Assembly (NCBI GenBank): GCA_949130485.1
Contig: OX422184.1
Coordinates: forward strand, 7,110,655-7,174,654
Reading direction: 5' to 3'
Length of the DNA: 64,000 nt
DNA from: Agelas oroides
Lineage: Eukaryota > Porifera > Demospongiae > Agelasida > Agelasidae
Made by a program: the position numbers and the translations under genes. The number at the start of each line of letters is the position of its first letter. Position 1 is the first letter of the stretch. Positions 42,411 to 54,144 of the stretch are shown here, one piece after another. Below the pieces are notes generated by a model, which worked only from the letters and a program-made list of their open reading frames with translations, did not search any database and was not told where the DNA came from.

Positions 42411-42556
42411 GAGATGATATTATTGTTAGACCACTCCAAATCAGTTGATAGTTTTTCACCCCCCTTCAATTCCACCTGCCTGCACTTTTTGAAGCCTGTC
42501 ATTTCTCTAATTTTTGCCAAGTGCATTAACAGGCAAGGCTCTGATCAGGTCAACGT

Positions 42557-43191
42557 TAGCCTCGTACCCCGGCCGTTAATTAGGAAAAACGGCCTGGCAA
42601 CTTCTCCGAGTTCAAACTGTTGACTTCCGCTGCACTGGAGTTGTCAGTACCAATCAGATTTCAGAACGCTTCACGTGACAGTTGTACAGAATTTTAATTG
42701 CGTCATAAATGCATCACAGTATTAATATACCCGTCCCGTGGTACCGCTAGCGCTTGGAATGACGCTTTTGTTCGAACTCCTTCCGTTGACTTGTGTGCAA
42801 CAACTACAGTGCCTGCGGACAAAACGGATTCTTTATAAAAAAGGACCAGTTCGAGAGTAGCAGTGTTAGGTACTAGTTTAGTACTTACTGTCAGTCGGAC
42901 ACATCGACATCGGTGAGCAAGAGCGAGTCTACTGCAAGCAGTTCGTCTACAGATGACAAGTAAGACAGTAACCATCCAATATAAGCCTGTAACGAGTCTA
43001 CTGGCAACAACAACGCGCTTGCACAATTACGAACAGTCACGTGGCTACGATTAAATATCACATGCATTATCCAATATTCATGGCTTGTATGGGTGCAGCT
43101 GTAATCTTTTTCACGTCACATCCGTATACAGTTTGAACCCGGGTAAGTTGCCAGGCCGTTTTTCCTAATTAACGGCCTGGGTACGAGGCTA
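42557..43191. mobile_element. Mutator-type MITE with perfect 9-bp duplication
   Basis: Starts TAGCCTCGTACCCCGGCCG and ends with the inverted form; terminal repeats extend about 60 bases (to CAGTTTGAA). The flanks GGTCAACGT at 42548-42556 and 43192-43200 are identical. 635 bases, no transposase. Confidence 0.92.
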
Positions 43192-43200
43192 GGTCAACGT

Positions 43201-44510
43201 GTACGCATGTACATGTTGGTCACACCTAGGAATGTCAGTTTGTCACACTCAGAAATATTGTATGATTGATTGATTGAGAATAGACAGATAGTTGAAATGT
43301 CCCATCATCCTATTACTAGGGGTACAAGCATGCAGAAAGCCTCACACAGCAAAGCAGAGCCTGGCTACTATTTTCTGACTGGGGAAGACAGTAGTAAAAA
43401 TTATACTCATAACTTTTAGTTAACACTACTCAATTTGAACACCCTTCATTTCCATCTGTGTTGTAATAACACTCCACAAAATGAGCTGCAATTTGTGGGG
43501 TGTTACTGCACCCTATTTTAACAGTATATGTAATAGACAACAATAGCTACCTGATGTAGGCAGCTCATTGGCCTGGGTACGAAGCTAGACAGCCCTTGAA
43601 CAGTAGCTGTTGAAAGGCCTTCGTGGAAAGCCAGGGCTCAGCTTTTCTTTACTCAGTCCAGAACTGCCGAGCGAGGGAGCTTGGTTACGGGATACTGAGA
43701 CAGTGCTAGTAAGATCAATAATGCATGCATTCCACAACAAAACATGCACGTTATGGGGCATATGTCGGCTTCTTACATGGCTGCTGCCCGCCTACTGAAG
43801 CTGCATGTGCACGTTGTCAACCACAGCAACAATGTAATTATCTTTGAGTAGCTAGCCATGGCTGCCGGGTTGCTTGCTCTTGCGCAAAAAATAGCCATCT
43901 GTGAGTGTTGGAATGAACTTTTATGGACTTATACTGCTTGTAAACTCCTCCCCCAAGGGATTGACGGAAGTTTTTGGCGATTACTTGACTGGAATATATG
44001 ACCGGGTAAGTCCCTTGGTAGGGTTTTTACACCGCACCCATGCGTAGGCGGCGGGGTTAAGCAATTGGTTCTGTCCGTCCACCGTCGTTGTCTGTCATAC
44101 TAAATTTTGAAATTTCATTCTAATAGGCGAATTAGTGGCTATATAATGATTTGTAAACACAAGGATAACGATGATATTCACCGTATGTTAGCGTTAATAG
44201 TCCTGGTACTAGCACAAAGCACTTTGATTCTAGTAGTTCTCCCTTTTTCTGATTATCGGTGTCCTCCACCATTTTAAATACGGCAATCAGCCACGCCCAT
44301 AGCTTGGATACGGCCGTACATGAGTACAGTATACGACAGAGCATGATTTCACGTCTCAGCATGGATCTTAGAAGAGAAAGAAAGCGTTCCCTTAAACTTC
44401 GGGAAACGGAACAAGCTTAGGAAGAAGACAGGAAGGAAAGACAAAGAGTAAAAGTGAACTAACGGAAGACAAGAAAAGGCGACACTCAGATTAGTAGATC
44501 GATCTGAAAA
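43201..44510. other. No gene seen
   Basis: Spacer with a MITE word at 43572-43590. From 44365 a basic, frame-broken stretch (RRERKRSLKLRETEQA, then EEDRKERQRVK) leads into the OB-fold exon and is probably its degenerate N-terminus. Confidence 0.4.
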
Positions 44511-44742
44511 GAAGTTTGATGTTGATGTTCCTGAGTCAGTTTCGTCTACTGAAGATATGAAGGACATCAATCTTGGCGAGCTTGAAGAACAATCCCCATT
44601 TCAAAGAGTTGGAATCACTGCCAAGGTATTAGATGTCGCTGATGTAACATCACTTGATACAGACAGACAATTCCAGACTGTGAGTATTGCAGATCAGAGC
44701 GGAACTGCTGAGCTAGATTTGTGGCAGGAGCATGTTGGTGCA
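44511..44742 (+). CDS. RPA-like OB-fold exon
   Basis: Open frame KKFDVDVPESVSSTEDMKDI, then FQRVGITAKVLDVADVT, FQTVSIADQSGTAELDLWQE, ending at GCA|GTAAGTAC. The order of short beta strands with the S-I-A-D-x-S-G-x-A-x-L-x-L-W signature is typical of nucleic-acid-binding OB folds. A related, longer gene lies at 7209-8075. The downstream exon is not recognised, so this is a partial gene. A role in single-stranded DNA binding is inferred from fold only. Confidence 0.5.
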
Positions 44743-45439
44743 GTAAGTACTGCAATGGAACAATGCATATAAGGTCTGTTCATTTCCTGCTTTATCCTGG
44801 GCCAGTTTCATAAACTGGATCATTGGTCCAGTGTCTGTTGGGCTACACCAGCACGTTTCAAAGAATCTCTTTTCTTCAGACCCACAGTCTTTCTTGGATC
44901 TGTTCCAAAAATCCAGCAGGTCCAGTAGTATCTTACGTGAACCCGCCAGTATCCGGTTGCCTCGCCTGCCAGCCACTTCAGCCAGTCTTCCAAGGTACTT
45001 CCAGGCCAGGAACCGACTGAAGAACTTGTAAGCTAGCATTGGTGTCATGACTACAAAGAGAGGAGCACGGTCTCTGCTGCAAGGAGGGTTCAAGTATGTG
45101 GAGATTTTAATGTTGATTTTTTACGGACCAACCACAACTGCGTACAACTTCTGGCATTTATGCGTACTTACGGTCTGTGTTTGTGATGCCAACCTTGTTC
45201 CTATTCCACGCTCTAAGAAAAGAGTGTTGCTAAGAGAATGTGGGTTGATTGGGAAGATTTTACTTAAAGATGCTGAACCGACGTGGCGGGGAGGGGCAAA
45301 CCTACTGGCAATGTGTTGACAGGTGTGCATAGTTTTCCATTGTCATATTTTGAATTCTCATGTATGAATATGTGATGCTTTGAATTCTCTTCTTCATATG
45401 ACAATACACTTAATTTTTGTTTTGTTTTTGTTTTGATAG

Positions 45440-46020
45440 AAATTGTCCACTCGGGCAAACCTAGAACTCCTTGGTTGCTCGGATGTTCTATTTGCTGATG
45501 GAACTTTCAACATATGTCCTCGCCTTTTTTACCAGATACTGACAATTCATGCCTTTAAACATCAGCTTCCCAACTGCAACGGTCAAGGGTTGCTTCTACC
45601 ACTTCGCACAAGCAATATGGAGGAAGATTCAGCGATTAGGCCTGCAGGTCAGCTACCAAGAAGAGGAAAGTATCAGGAAGTTCTTTAGAAAAGTAATCTC
45701 ACTTGCTCTGGTTCCACCCCCACTATCTGAGGCTTGGATGGGCTGGACTAAAGGCAGGTGCCCCAGATGAGGACAGGGTCGCCCCGTTCACAGATCATTT
45801 TGAGACAACATGGCTCAATGGGCACTACCACATCTCTGAGCAGTCTGTGTACAAAGAGGATGGGGCACGAACAAATAACCATGGGTGGCACAACAAAATC
45901 AACCGCCTGGCAGGAAAGAGCCACCCAAACATACATGAAATTGTGGGACTATGTAAGACAGAACAAGCAGCAACTGAAGTGTCTTTGCTGCAACTTGGGG
46001 TTGTTGCATCCACAAGATGA
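45440..46020 (+). pseudogene. Mutator-like (MULE) transposase, internally deleted
   Basis: Begins ANLELLGCSDVLFADGTFNI then CPRLFYQILTIHAF, the MULE core around the first catalytic Asp (ADGTF). The expected middle with the second acidic residue is missing. In the next frame NATVKGCFYHFAQAIWRKIQ carries the C-x2-H motif, followed by a third frame with DHFETTWLNGHYHISEQSVY and ARTNNHGWHNKINR. Three frames and one deletion: inactive. It is notable because Mutator-type MITEs are abundant in this window. Confidence 0.75.
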
Positions 46021-46286
46021 ATGTTCAGGCAAAAAGAGAAAAGACTAAGTTTTCGAACAACGAGTACTCTTTTAGATGAATATATTAGTGCACTTAGTAA
46101 TTGGGTAGGATTTAGAAAGTTGTAAACTTGTATGACTTACTACTGCAAATAGAAGTAAAAATGCTGAGTAGACGAAATGATAGTAGACGAAACTGGAGTA
46201 GACGAAACGGTAGTAGATGAACTAGGCATAAATCGAAACAGCAAGGTACGTGTGAATTCTGAGCTGTAACTTCAGAGGAAGGTAAC

Positions 46287-46480
46287 AATGTGTGGATTTG
46301 TTTGTTCACGTGTTGCATTACACGAGCTATACACCTTGAGCTTGTCCGTGATGTGTCAACAGTTACCTTTATTCAAGCCCTAAAACAATTCTCGGCTAGA
46401 CAAGGATTGCCGAGAAGAATTCTCTCTGACAATGCTAAAACATTTAAGGCAGCCGCTAAACTTCTCAAGACTTATCTTTG
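46287..46480 (+). pseudogene. BEL/Pao integrase core fragment
   Basis: Reads VWICLFTCCITRAIHLELV, then DVSTVTFIQALKQFSARQGL and PRRILSDNAKTFKAAAKLL. The RAIHLELV strand and the SDN catalytic Asp motif are characteristic of BEL/Pao retrotransposon integrases. No LTR or other pol domain adjoins, so it is a short remnant. Confidence 0.75.
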
Positions 46481-46759
46481 GCTGCCAAGAAGTCAAGGAC
46501 TGGACCTCAGAGCTAATGGAAGATGAATAAGGTTGACCACTCTTCTTACGTCAGTGATCAACTGGGGGAGAATATAGGGAACTGTGAACTTTGAACTCTT
46601 TCAACCTTATTGCATGAAGTAGGAAAAAAATTTTGCAACTCACTCATGAAGTATTACTGCTCACTACACATAATCCAATCCACATTCGTACCTTTCTCCC
46701 TGTTGTGTACCCCTTTCTATCTGTTTAGCAGGCTTGTGACAAGTCAAAGATAAAGATCA

Positions 46760-46900
46760 ACTTCTGTTCTTCTATGGTGAGAAGAGCAGAAGGTTTTCTC
46801 AGGACTAAATATGGTGATAAGAGGCTTGTGATCTGTCAAGAGTGGGAATGTCCTGAACTCTGCTGGCACGTTTGCATCGTCAACAGTTGAAGAAATTGGC
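46760..46900 (-). pseudogene. Ty3/Gypsy RNase H fragment
   Basis: On the minus strand PAEFRTFPLLTDHKPLITIF then SPEKTF. The L-x-T-D-H-K-P-L-x-x-I-F motif is the Gypsy-type RNase H signature around a catalytic Asp. Only this piece is recognisable. Confidence 0.6.
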
Positions 46901-47142
46901 GACACATTGGACCAACTATGGGTACTTGATCCCAGTGACTCCGACTGTTCCAGCTTATGACCCGGGATAGTCACTGCACTCCTGATGGAGCTAAGAGCCT
47001 GCCACTCCTTCACAGTCTTGAGAGGCTATGCAAACGACACAACCAGCACTTTCTTAGTGCTTTATTTAAATTTTCTCTCTTTGGATTGGACAACATGAAC
47101 GTCACAATTTCCACAGCACTGAACACTCGACAAGCACTTTAT

Positions 47143-47346
47143 TAATCAATAGATGTTGTGGTTGATGGGAAAAGAAATCTTCTCACTGGAGTCCCAGATT
47201 GTGCGACTTATTTTGGTGATGACACCACCAATGTAGTCTTTTACGCCGAGGGTAAGTCACTGTCAGATGAAACAACGAAAGAACTGGGGGGAGGGGCAGC
47301 TCCTACTGCCCATGTTGAAACCATTCACCATCAATCTCAAAAATAA
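47143..47346 (+). other. Hypothetical open frame
   Basis: Open frame containing VVDGKRNLLTGVPDCATYFG then DDTTNVVFYAEGKSL, ending at TAA 47344. A possible donor (GAGGGTAAGT) lies at 47248-47257. No relatives recognised. It lies among retrotransposon debris. Confidence 0.25.
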
Positions 47347-47639
47347 ACAATATTGGGGGTTGTCTTAAGTCCCAAACGATACAGTGTTTATGAAGTCCGT
47401 GCTGGAGAAGACGAAATCTTGATATCCCCCCACGGCCAAGGCCTCCATAATGGGAGCAATATATCCCATCCTCGTTGCCATTTTGTTACATCTCGGTTCC
47501 TAATCTTCAATTGGCAAAAGATTGATGATTATATCTGAGCATAACAGCACTTTTATACAGAGAGATGAGTGTACAGGAAGTGGAGATACATGTAGACAGC
47601 ACAAATCCAAGGCCATACAGAAACCATGTAAATCAGGCC

Positions 47640-47980
47640 AAAAACCCAAACCCAAACCCAAGCCCGTTAAAACCGCCGAGCGTTTCCGATTCTACAAGTG
47701 AAACCAGCAGATGGGGGAGATAGTGTCAGAGTACGTGGCGGAACTACGAAGACTGGCTACTATGTGCGAGTTCGGGACGTTCCCAAACGAAGCCCTCTGC
47801 GACAGACTGGTTTGCGGTCTGAGGGAGGAGGCTATGCAGCGCCGGCTACTGGCAGAACTGAATTTGGACCTGAAAAGGGCATGTGAGTTAGCACAAGAGA
47901 TGGAAGCAGCAAATAGAAATGCCAAAGAAATGCAAGCTAAAGATTCGGGCAGCCTAGTTAACAGTGTAAGACTGTTGTAG
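47640..47980 (+). pseudogene. Ty3/Gypsy gag fragment with nonsense codon
   Basis: KTAERFRFYK is followed by an in-frame TGA (47699-47701), then MGEIVSEYVAELRRLATMCE, FGTFPNEALCDRLVCGLREE and AMQRRLLAELNLDLKRACEL. This is the conserved gag capsid region of Gypsy elements. The frame stays open for about 85 codons after the stop. No zinc knuckle follows; the copy is truncated. Confidence 0.75.
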
Positions 47981-49751
47981 AATTGATTTTTAAGTAAGAC
48001 TCTTCTAGAATTGATTTTGTGTGTATGATTAATTGCTACTTAATATTTGTAGCTAGACATGCATGTCACCTTATTTAGATTCCCTTACCTGTATCTTAGC
48101 CTTTTGATGTATTCTGTCTTACCCACAGTTGTCTTATGTACTTCTATTCACTCTATAGCTGGTCACTCCTTGTTGTAGCTGTCACCTCCATATTTCCTGT
48201 ACCTTATGCACATATCTGTCTCTTGTGGTATTGGTCACACTATTTTCTATCATGTGTTAATCACCTTTCTGTTCTGTATATAAAGCACACTCTTGTTGTA
48301 AGTGATGCTTAGTCGTTTGCTATTTGCTAGTTTTGACTTGTGAGCCACACACTACAACAGCATTAAAGGTCGATCTCAGAGAGCTCAGCTTTAGCCTCAG
48401 ACCCAGGCTCCTTCCCATGTAGAAAAACGGGGCGAGAGCCTGGAAGATCTGATCACGTGCCCCATGATGTACTATGTGTGGTTTTATGTGTGGTATTGAT
48501 AATCGAATTATTGCCCACCCACTCTGACTCGAAATACTGCCCAGCATTGTAAAATGGCTAGACCATCCTTGTTGTTGGAGTTGTGGATGTTCCTGGGACT
48601 TATGGATCTGCTGTTTTACCGTTCAAGAGCTAGCTTGTAGGCTACAATAAGTGCAGCTTCTACCGAGGCTTTTACATAGCCGCGGGTCGTTCGGTTCAAC
48701 GGCGCTCGAGACGGTCGCCTTGCTGATGGTCACAGCGCTGGTTGCTGCTCACTGTGACAGCTGCTATGCCATCAATCTTTTGCCAAATGAAAATCAGTAA
48801 CCAAGATGTAACAGACATCCATCACTCTGGAAAGGCAGGAAGAGGCGGGTGCTAGTTCATAGTGATCGTGAGTTTAGCCGGGGCAGTCCAGACACGAAGC
48901 TTTTACTCAAACACAGTGAGCAAGCGGCCTCCAGTTTTCACTTGAGGTAGGAGTTCTATCTTCATGTAACTTGGAAACCGGCTTATAAGTCGGAGCTGTT
49001 AGTACGCAGTGGTAGAATCGTGCCGTTTCAAATTGCTAGTCACCTATGATGTACAGCGAGCAGAGAATGGCTTGAAACAAGTATAATTAGCTTACTTGGC
49101 TGCGATAAGCCACTTAGATAAACTAGTCAGGTCTAGTTGCACACAATGTACACAATTCTAGCCACTGGCACTGCCCAGGGCTTGCTATCACACTTGTCAG
49201 CTTTGACCTTCAGACTTGACAATGCAATTTTTTTCCATGTGCAATGAGTTAACGTGGGGTTCACTACAATAAACACGTACTGTATTTGTGCAGTTGTGTT
49301 CGGGTGCTTCAGCAGTAATGGGGTGTGGCTACACGAGACTACCTTAGCAGCTACACAAGCAGCACATCTTGCTCTATTTTTTGTCCTCTGCTTACTTGGT
49401 CTGTGCTCTGCTGTTTCAGCAGTGTGACGTGCTCTGTCACGTTCATTTCTATGTTTCCTATTTCACCTCCGTTGTTTGCGAGGTCCATCGTGAGTCACTT
49501 TAAGAACATGTTTCATGTTTCATAACAACAATCGATCCTACAGTTTCGCTTCGAGAACACGATGATTCCATATCAACTACCCCTTAGATTCATGTTGAGA
49601 ACATGCATGTGAGACTGCCAAGAAATATACGTGCATTTTCACAACACGACTATTGTTATTCAACAAATACGAATGTATTTACAGTACAAAGTACAAACAC
49701 ATACATACACACATACATACATACATACAGACACTGCTTGCATTCAACACA
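47981..49751. other. No gene; repeat remnants
   Basis: Contains the left end of a Mutator-type MITE at 48393-48500 (same subtype as 6590-6720) and the inverted partner of the 21515-21725 repeat at 49545-49745 with a CATA/CATACATA microsatellite. The remainder shows no coding signal. Confidence 0.5.
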
Positions 49752-50396
49752 TTAACCCTTTGAATGTGGAAGTAATTTTATTCATGACAGTTTATTAACG
49801 CAGAATTTGTTTCATTATCACCATTATCAACTCGAATGGTCGAAGTGACAAGCGTGCTAATAAAGTCTTTGGCTGCACCAACGGCTTGATTTGTGTAGAT
49901 AGGGTGTAAATAGGCTGGACTAGTTTATCTAAATGGCTGATAAGTGCCTAGTAAGCTATTTCTACTTGTTTGAAGCCATTTTGTGCTGACTATGCATCAT
50001 AGCTTCGAGCAGTTGGAAACGGTGCTGATTTTCTCACTCGATACCCACAGCCCCGACAAAATCAGTCGATTTACAGGTTATTTGAAGCTATTACTCCTAC
50101 CTGAAGTGAAATATGGAGAACGCTTTCTCTCTGAGTGCAAGAAAAAGCTTCGTGTTTGGCAGCCCTCAGCTCATTGACGACCACCCGCGAATAAGTACCG
50201 CCTCTTCCTGGCTTTCCAGACGATGTCAGTGCAAAGGTGTGGCCTAGTTTCATTAGCACTTATCATGGAGGGGCCTACCCTCAAATCTCGTTAAGCTTCT
50301 TAGCTTTGCGCGGAAAGCAGACGAACTTATTGTGAGCATATATATATGGTCGCCGCGACGACGGGAAATTTAATGTGACCGCATTCAGAGGGTTAA
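49752..50396. mobile_element. piggyBac-type MITE family C
   Basis: Left end TTAACCCTTTGAATGTGG, right end CCGCATTCAGAGGGTTAA, 645 bases. TTAA at both ends is the piggyBac target. Inside are CCGCCTCTTCCTGGC and GGTGTGGCCTAG words shared with the copies at 62824 and 63568 and with the MITE debris next to the exon array at 15-18 kb. No transposase. Confidence 0.85.
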
Positions 50397-51084
50397 TGTG
50401 GGGTTTGCTCAGGTTTGCCCCAATAAACACTGTGTTTGCGCTGTTGTACAGAGAGAGCGAGCTGTGAGTCAGAGTTTTGAATTTTACATTTCTACGGGAT
50501 GTATCTATTATGCTGGCATAATTTCCAGAATATTCATATAAAGCATAACAGGTACTTTCTTCAGTATAAGGATGCAGATTTTGACAATCCCTCGAACGTT
50601 AATCAAAAGAAAGGAAAGAGCATCCCTAGACAATGCAAGTACATAGCGCTTTCTAACCACCACAGCGCTTTGGCAGACAATGGGGCCCATCCCTCTAAGG
50701 AAAACGCTTCTTACAAATACTCGTGATGATAAGGATAGTATAATGGAAGCATAAATACCATTGAGGAGCATGGCAAAGGTTAAAGAATCATACAGTGGCC
50801 AATTGCACCCACAAGGAGCAAAATAATGCACATACACATAACTATACAAGTATAGAGTCATCTGATTTAATAAGGGTAAGTGACTCCAACCCCCATCCAT
50901 CACAGTCCACATGAAGGGGGAGATGTAGGAATTAGTTCACAGGGTATGATAAGTTAACTACCTGTACCTTGCATGAAGTGTATGACCAAACCCCCCCCCT
51001 CCCCCCTCCCTCCCCCAACCAACACATCTCCATTTCAACTATATACCTAACAGTAACAGTTTGTGAGACAAGTTAACAACATAC
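50397..51084. other. No gene; probable TRM6 intron
   Basis: No exon matching the next part of TRM6 was found. There is a C-rich tract at 50991-51016. The 134-codon minus-strand ORF here overlaps a plus-strand ORF and has no motifs. Confidence 0.4.
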
Positions 51085-51191
51085 CTGTCCTGTGACTCCC
51101 TGTTCTTTCATTACACTGATGTCATCATGGGTTAAAGTTTGAGAAGTGCCATCATCAACAATGCCTCGATTGTCCGCACCTGATGAATGAC
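51085..51191 (-). CDS. TRMT6: TRM6 exon 3
   Basis: Minus-strand exon between TTCCACAG and CAG|GTATGT, 107 bases. It completes a Gly codon from exon 2, then reads HSSGADNRGIVDDGTSQTLT and HDDISVMKEQGVTGQ. The N-R-x-I-V-D-D-G-x-S-Q-x-L-T-x-D-D-I run is the hallmark of TRM6 just after its N-terminal beta domain. TRM6 is the non-catalytic partner of TRM61 in the complex that makes 1-methyladenosine at position 58 of tRNA in the nucleus. The following exon is not found. Confidence 0.88.
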
Positions 51192-51921
51192 CTGTGGAAA
51201 TACTGTAACTTCAAGTCTCACATTGAACCAAGATGTGGTATCCATACAGATAAGTCCAGACCGCCAGTGAACTGAACGAGGCAGATGACAGTGACTCCCT
51301 ATTACAGGTACTGAAAGCCAGTAAGTTGTTCCAAGCAGACAACATTGACTGACTACTACTATACATACAAATAGTGCATCGTCAAAGGGAAGGTGAAAAA
51401 CTTTTGTTTTGCAGTCTAGCATGTAAGAAACATCCCATGACCACAAACAAGGCCAACTAGTAGTGGGTGAATGCCGTACAGCTCACTGGAATCAAGTGGA
51501 TGCAAAATTATAAGTTCCACAGAACTACATTCTCAAAGGTCACTCTCCATAGAACCAAGGGCACATTGACTAGAGGTCTCCAAAAAAGACATACCCATGT
51601 TACTTCAGTAAGTTATTCACGGATGCTGATGGGGTTTTCATCCATGTAAAACAAAAGTTGATGAACAGATGGACAAAACAGATTTCTTAACCACGCTTCA
51701 CAAATGCATGCATGAAGTAAAAATATTAGGAGTTGCATCGCATGCCAAGCAGTGTTTAAGTTTAATAACCAACAAGCAGAAACAAACAAACATTTCACCT
51801 CACTTAATTTTGGCATTATACCAACAAACTTTCAAATCTTGATAGCAAGGGGGTGCCCCTAGTACAGTGCCAAGACAGGTGGGGTTACACTGCAATGTAT
51901 ATGAGAGTAGCAAACACTTAC

Positions 51922-52049
51922 CAAAATCAAACCTTCTTGGTGTCCTAGTTGTTGGAACAAGATGCTCTCCATGTACCTCAAAACAAGTGCCAAATGGCTG
52001 TCCCAGAGCTCCATCAGGATAAAATGGTAACTTCTCAAAATGTAACTTC
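51922..52049 (-). CDS. TRMT6: TRM6 exon 2
   Basis: Minus-strand exon of 128 bases between TCTACTAG and TTTG|GTAAGT. Joined to exon 1 (phase 2) it reads KLHFEKLPFYPDGALGQPFG, then TCFEVHGEHLVPTTRTP and RRFDFG, leaving phase 1. F-E-K ... I/L-G-x-x-x-G-T-x-F-E-V is the conserved N-terminal TRM6 strand pattern. Splice phases fit exons 1 and 3 exactly. Confidence 0.88.
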
Positions 52050-52354
52050 CTAGTAGAAATAGATACAGAAATCAGTATACATGTAAATGTAGCCATGTAG
52101 TAGTAGATCGTAAGTATTATATACTGTAATTCTGGAAAGTATGACGAGTGTTTAATTCTAATGAATATAATGAGCGTGTTTCCTTCATTATACTAAAAAT
52201 CATTCGTTTATATATGTGGCAGTTCCGGGTAGTAATCGAACATTATTCCGTTGCGTATTTCAACCGCGTTACTGCGTTCAAAGCGCTGTAGCGCAGAACT
52301 TCCGTTAAGGGCGGGGCTCATACGCGCTACGTAGATTGATCAGGTATTCATGCA

Positions 52355-52440
52355 TCTTGCAGTTTACAAACTGGATGACCGGTTCATAAACCAGTGGCCT
52401 GTTTACAAACTGGTCAAGTTTTCAATTGGTTCGCAACAAA
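52355..52440. repeat. Palindromic unit array (1)
   Basis: Successive near-palindromes of about 20 bases: CAGTTTACAAACTGG, CCGGTTCATAAACC, CCTGTTTACAAACTGG. Similar arrays lie at 53585-53770 and 54145-54225. Confidence 0.65.
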
Positions 52441-53060
52441 TAAACCGATATATTCAATGGGAGATCAGGTTGACAATATTCTACAAATGTTCGCACTACC
52501 CAAAACTGACCAGCAATATGAAATAGTACAAAACCAATTCAAACAACACTTTGTAAAGCACTGGTATGCAATTTTGAATGGGCCAATTTCAATCTGCACA
52601 AGCAAGAACACAACCAAACGATCAAATCTTTGTATCCTATAGTCTTGCAGATTGCTGTAGATATAGAGAACTCTTTGAGAAACTACAGATAATGTCGGAT
52701 CTCGATTTGAACAAAGCCATTAATGCAGTGCACCTGAGAAAGGCACTTAAACCCCAACAAATCCCAACAGGCGATGATGCAAGGTTCACACAAAGACAAC
52801 CATAAATTGGTCAGCAAAAGCAGAAGCTGTGGAATGGCAAGCAGAATAGCACACATAAACTTCAGAATGTGCAAGATGGTCTTTCCAAATTGCAGGAGAC
52901 CCCCCACAAAAGAACAGAAGTATGCTCAAGATGCGGAAAATACCCTCCCAACAGAAAAAAAATGCCTTGCAAATGAAGCAAAGAGGTATTCAAAGAAGGG
53001 CATTTCAAGCCAGGCAGGAGCAGGCATACCACTGGACACAAAACCACAGATAGTAGAGTG
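52420..53060 (+). pseudogene. Ty3/Gypsy gag with zinc knuckle, degenerate
   Basis: SMGDQVDNILQMFALPKTDQ then QYEIVQNQFKQHFV matches the capsid N-terminal region of Gypsy gag. After frame changes: FVSYSLADCCRYRELFEKLQ and IMSDLDLNKAINAVHLRKAL, the C-terminal capsid pattern. A CCHC-like knuckle begins CSRCGKYPPNRKKMPC near 52923, followed by EGHFKPGRSRHTTGH. Multiple frameshifts and a stop make it inactive. It lies inside TRM6 intron 1 on the opposite strand. Confidence 0.7.
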
Positions 53061-53584
53061 AGACACAACTAAACTGGGACACTGTGACAGCTAAGTGAGA
53101 AGCACAGCCGTGGACAATCAACCTCCATCTCAATATAGGGTACATCTGTGATATTTTTGTATAATTGTATAACACAAAGATATCTAATCCACACTAAATG
53201 GTCCTTGTAGGGAAATATGTTTGAGTGAGTTCAAGAGTGACACAGAAGCAGATGTGACAGTAGGTTCCAGAGGAGGAATATGACAAGTCTTAAGATGGTC
53301 TCTTAACCCATTACACCTGATAGCGGCCAAATGCGCCCGCGAAATTTCTTGTCCATTACACCCGATAGCGGCCAAATGCACCCACACTTTGCTTCCACTA
53401 TTTATCGTGATCGCTGCGCCTTTTTGGACTTGGAGTTAGTTATTACGTGTAACAGGAAGTCAATCGAAGCATAATTAGCTGCTGTGTCCTATAGGGACTT
53501 CCCCTCAAAATCGCGTTCGAAGTTTGCCTAGTTGGCCACAGTACAGCTTATATCTACACGCTACTTGTTCTATCATCTATATGT

Positions 53585-53770
53585 TGGGAACCAATTGCAA
53601 ACTTGACCAGTTTGTAAACGGGCCACCGGTTTATAAACCGGTCAGCCAGTTTTTAAACTGGTTGGCCTGCTTTCAATAATACGTAGCGAAGTGGTCCCGT
53701 TTAGAAACCAGGCCGAATGGTTTGAAAGCTGGCCGAATGGCTTGGAAGCTGGTCGAATGGTTTACAAGCA
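53585..53770. repeat. Palindromic unit array (2)
   Basis: Units such as CCGGTTTATAAACCGG, CCAGTTTTTAAACTGG, CCGTTTAGAAACCAGG and GAATGGTTTGAAAGCTGG follow one another with about 18-22 base spacing. Confidence 0.65.
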
Positions 53771-53872
53771 GCCCGAACGGCATGAAAGCTGTACAAGCTT
53801 GCCAAACAAACAGCCCGTGGCCTGAACTGCATGAAGCTGGCCAAACGATTTACTGAAGTATACCAAGCAAGG

Positions 53873-53966
53873 TAGTCTCGCAAGCGAGACCCAACCAACG
53901 CCAGCGCGGATCGGATACTGAAATCAATCCGTGCTGGCGTTGGTTGGGTCTCAGCTGTGAGACTAT
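53873..53966. mobile_element. Small fold-back element
   Basis: Near-perfect hairpin of about 94 bases: the arm AGTCTCGCAAGCGAGACCCA continuing ACCAACGCCAGCGCGGA is matched inverted by TCCGTGCTGGCGTTGGT ... GAGACT, with a 17-base loop. Resembles a snap-back MITE. Confidence 0.75.
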
Positions 53967-54144
53967 AAACAAGTAAAGCTAAGATTAACATGAAAAAGAA
54001 CTGACTAGCCTTGTTCCCAGATTGTTTTGCAGCTTCTCTTTCCAGTTGCTTTTATCGGCACACCTGAAAGACCGTTGACCACGCGCACGAGGTGGTAAGC
54101 CGTCCAGCGCATGCGCGGGCCCGCTTTTTGACTTCGCATAAACT

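Noticed and set aside
44713..45093. 126-codon minus-strand ORF near the OB-fold exon
   Set aside because: Lacks recognisable motifs, starts inside an unrelated exon on the other strand and has no splice context; composition alone is not enough.
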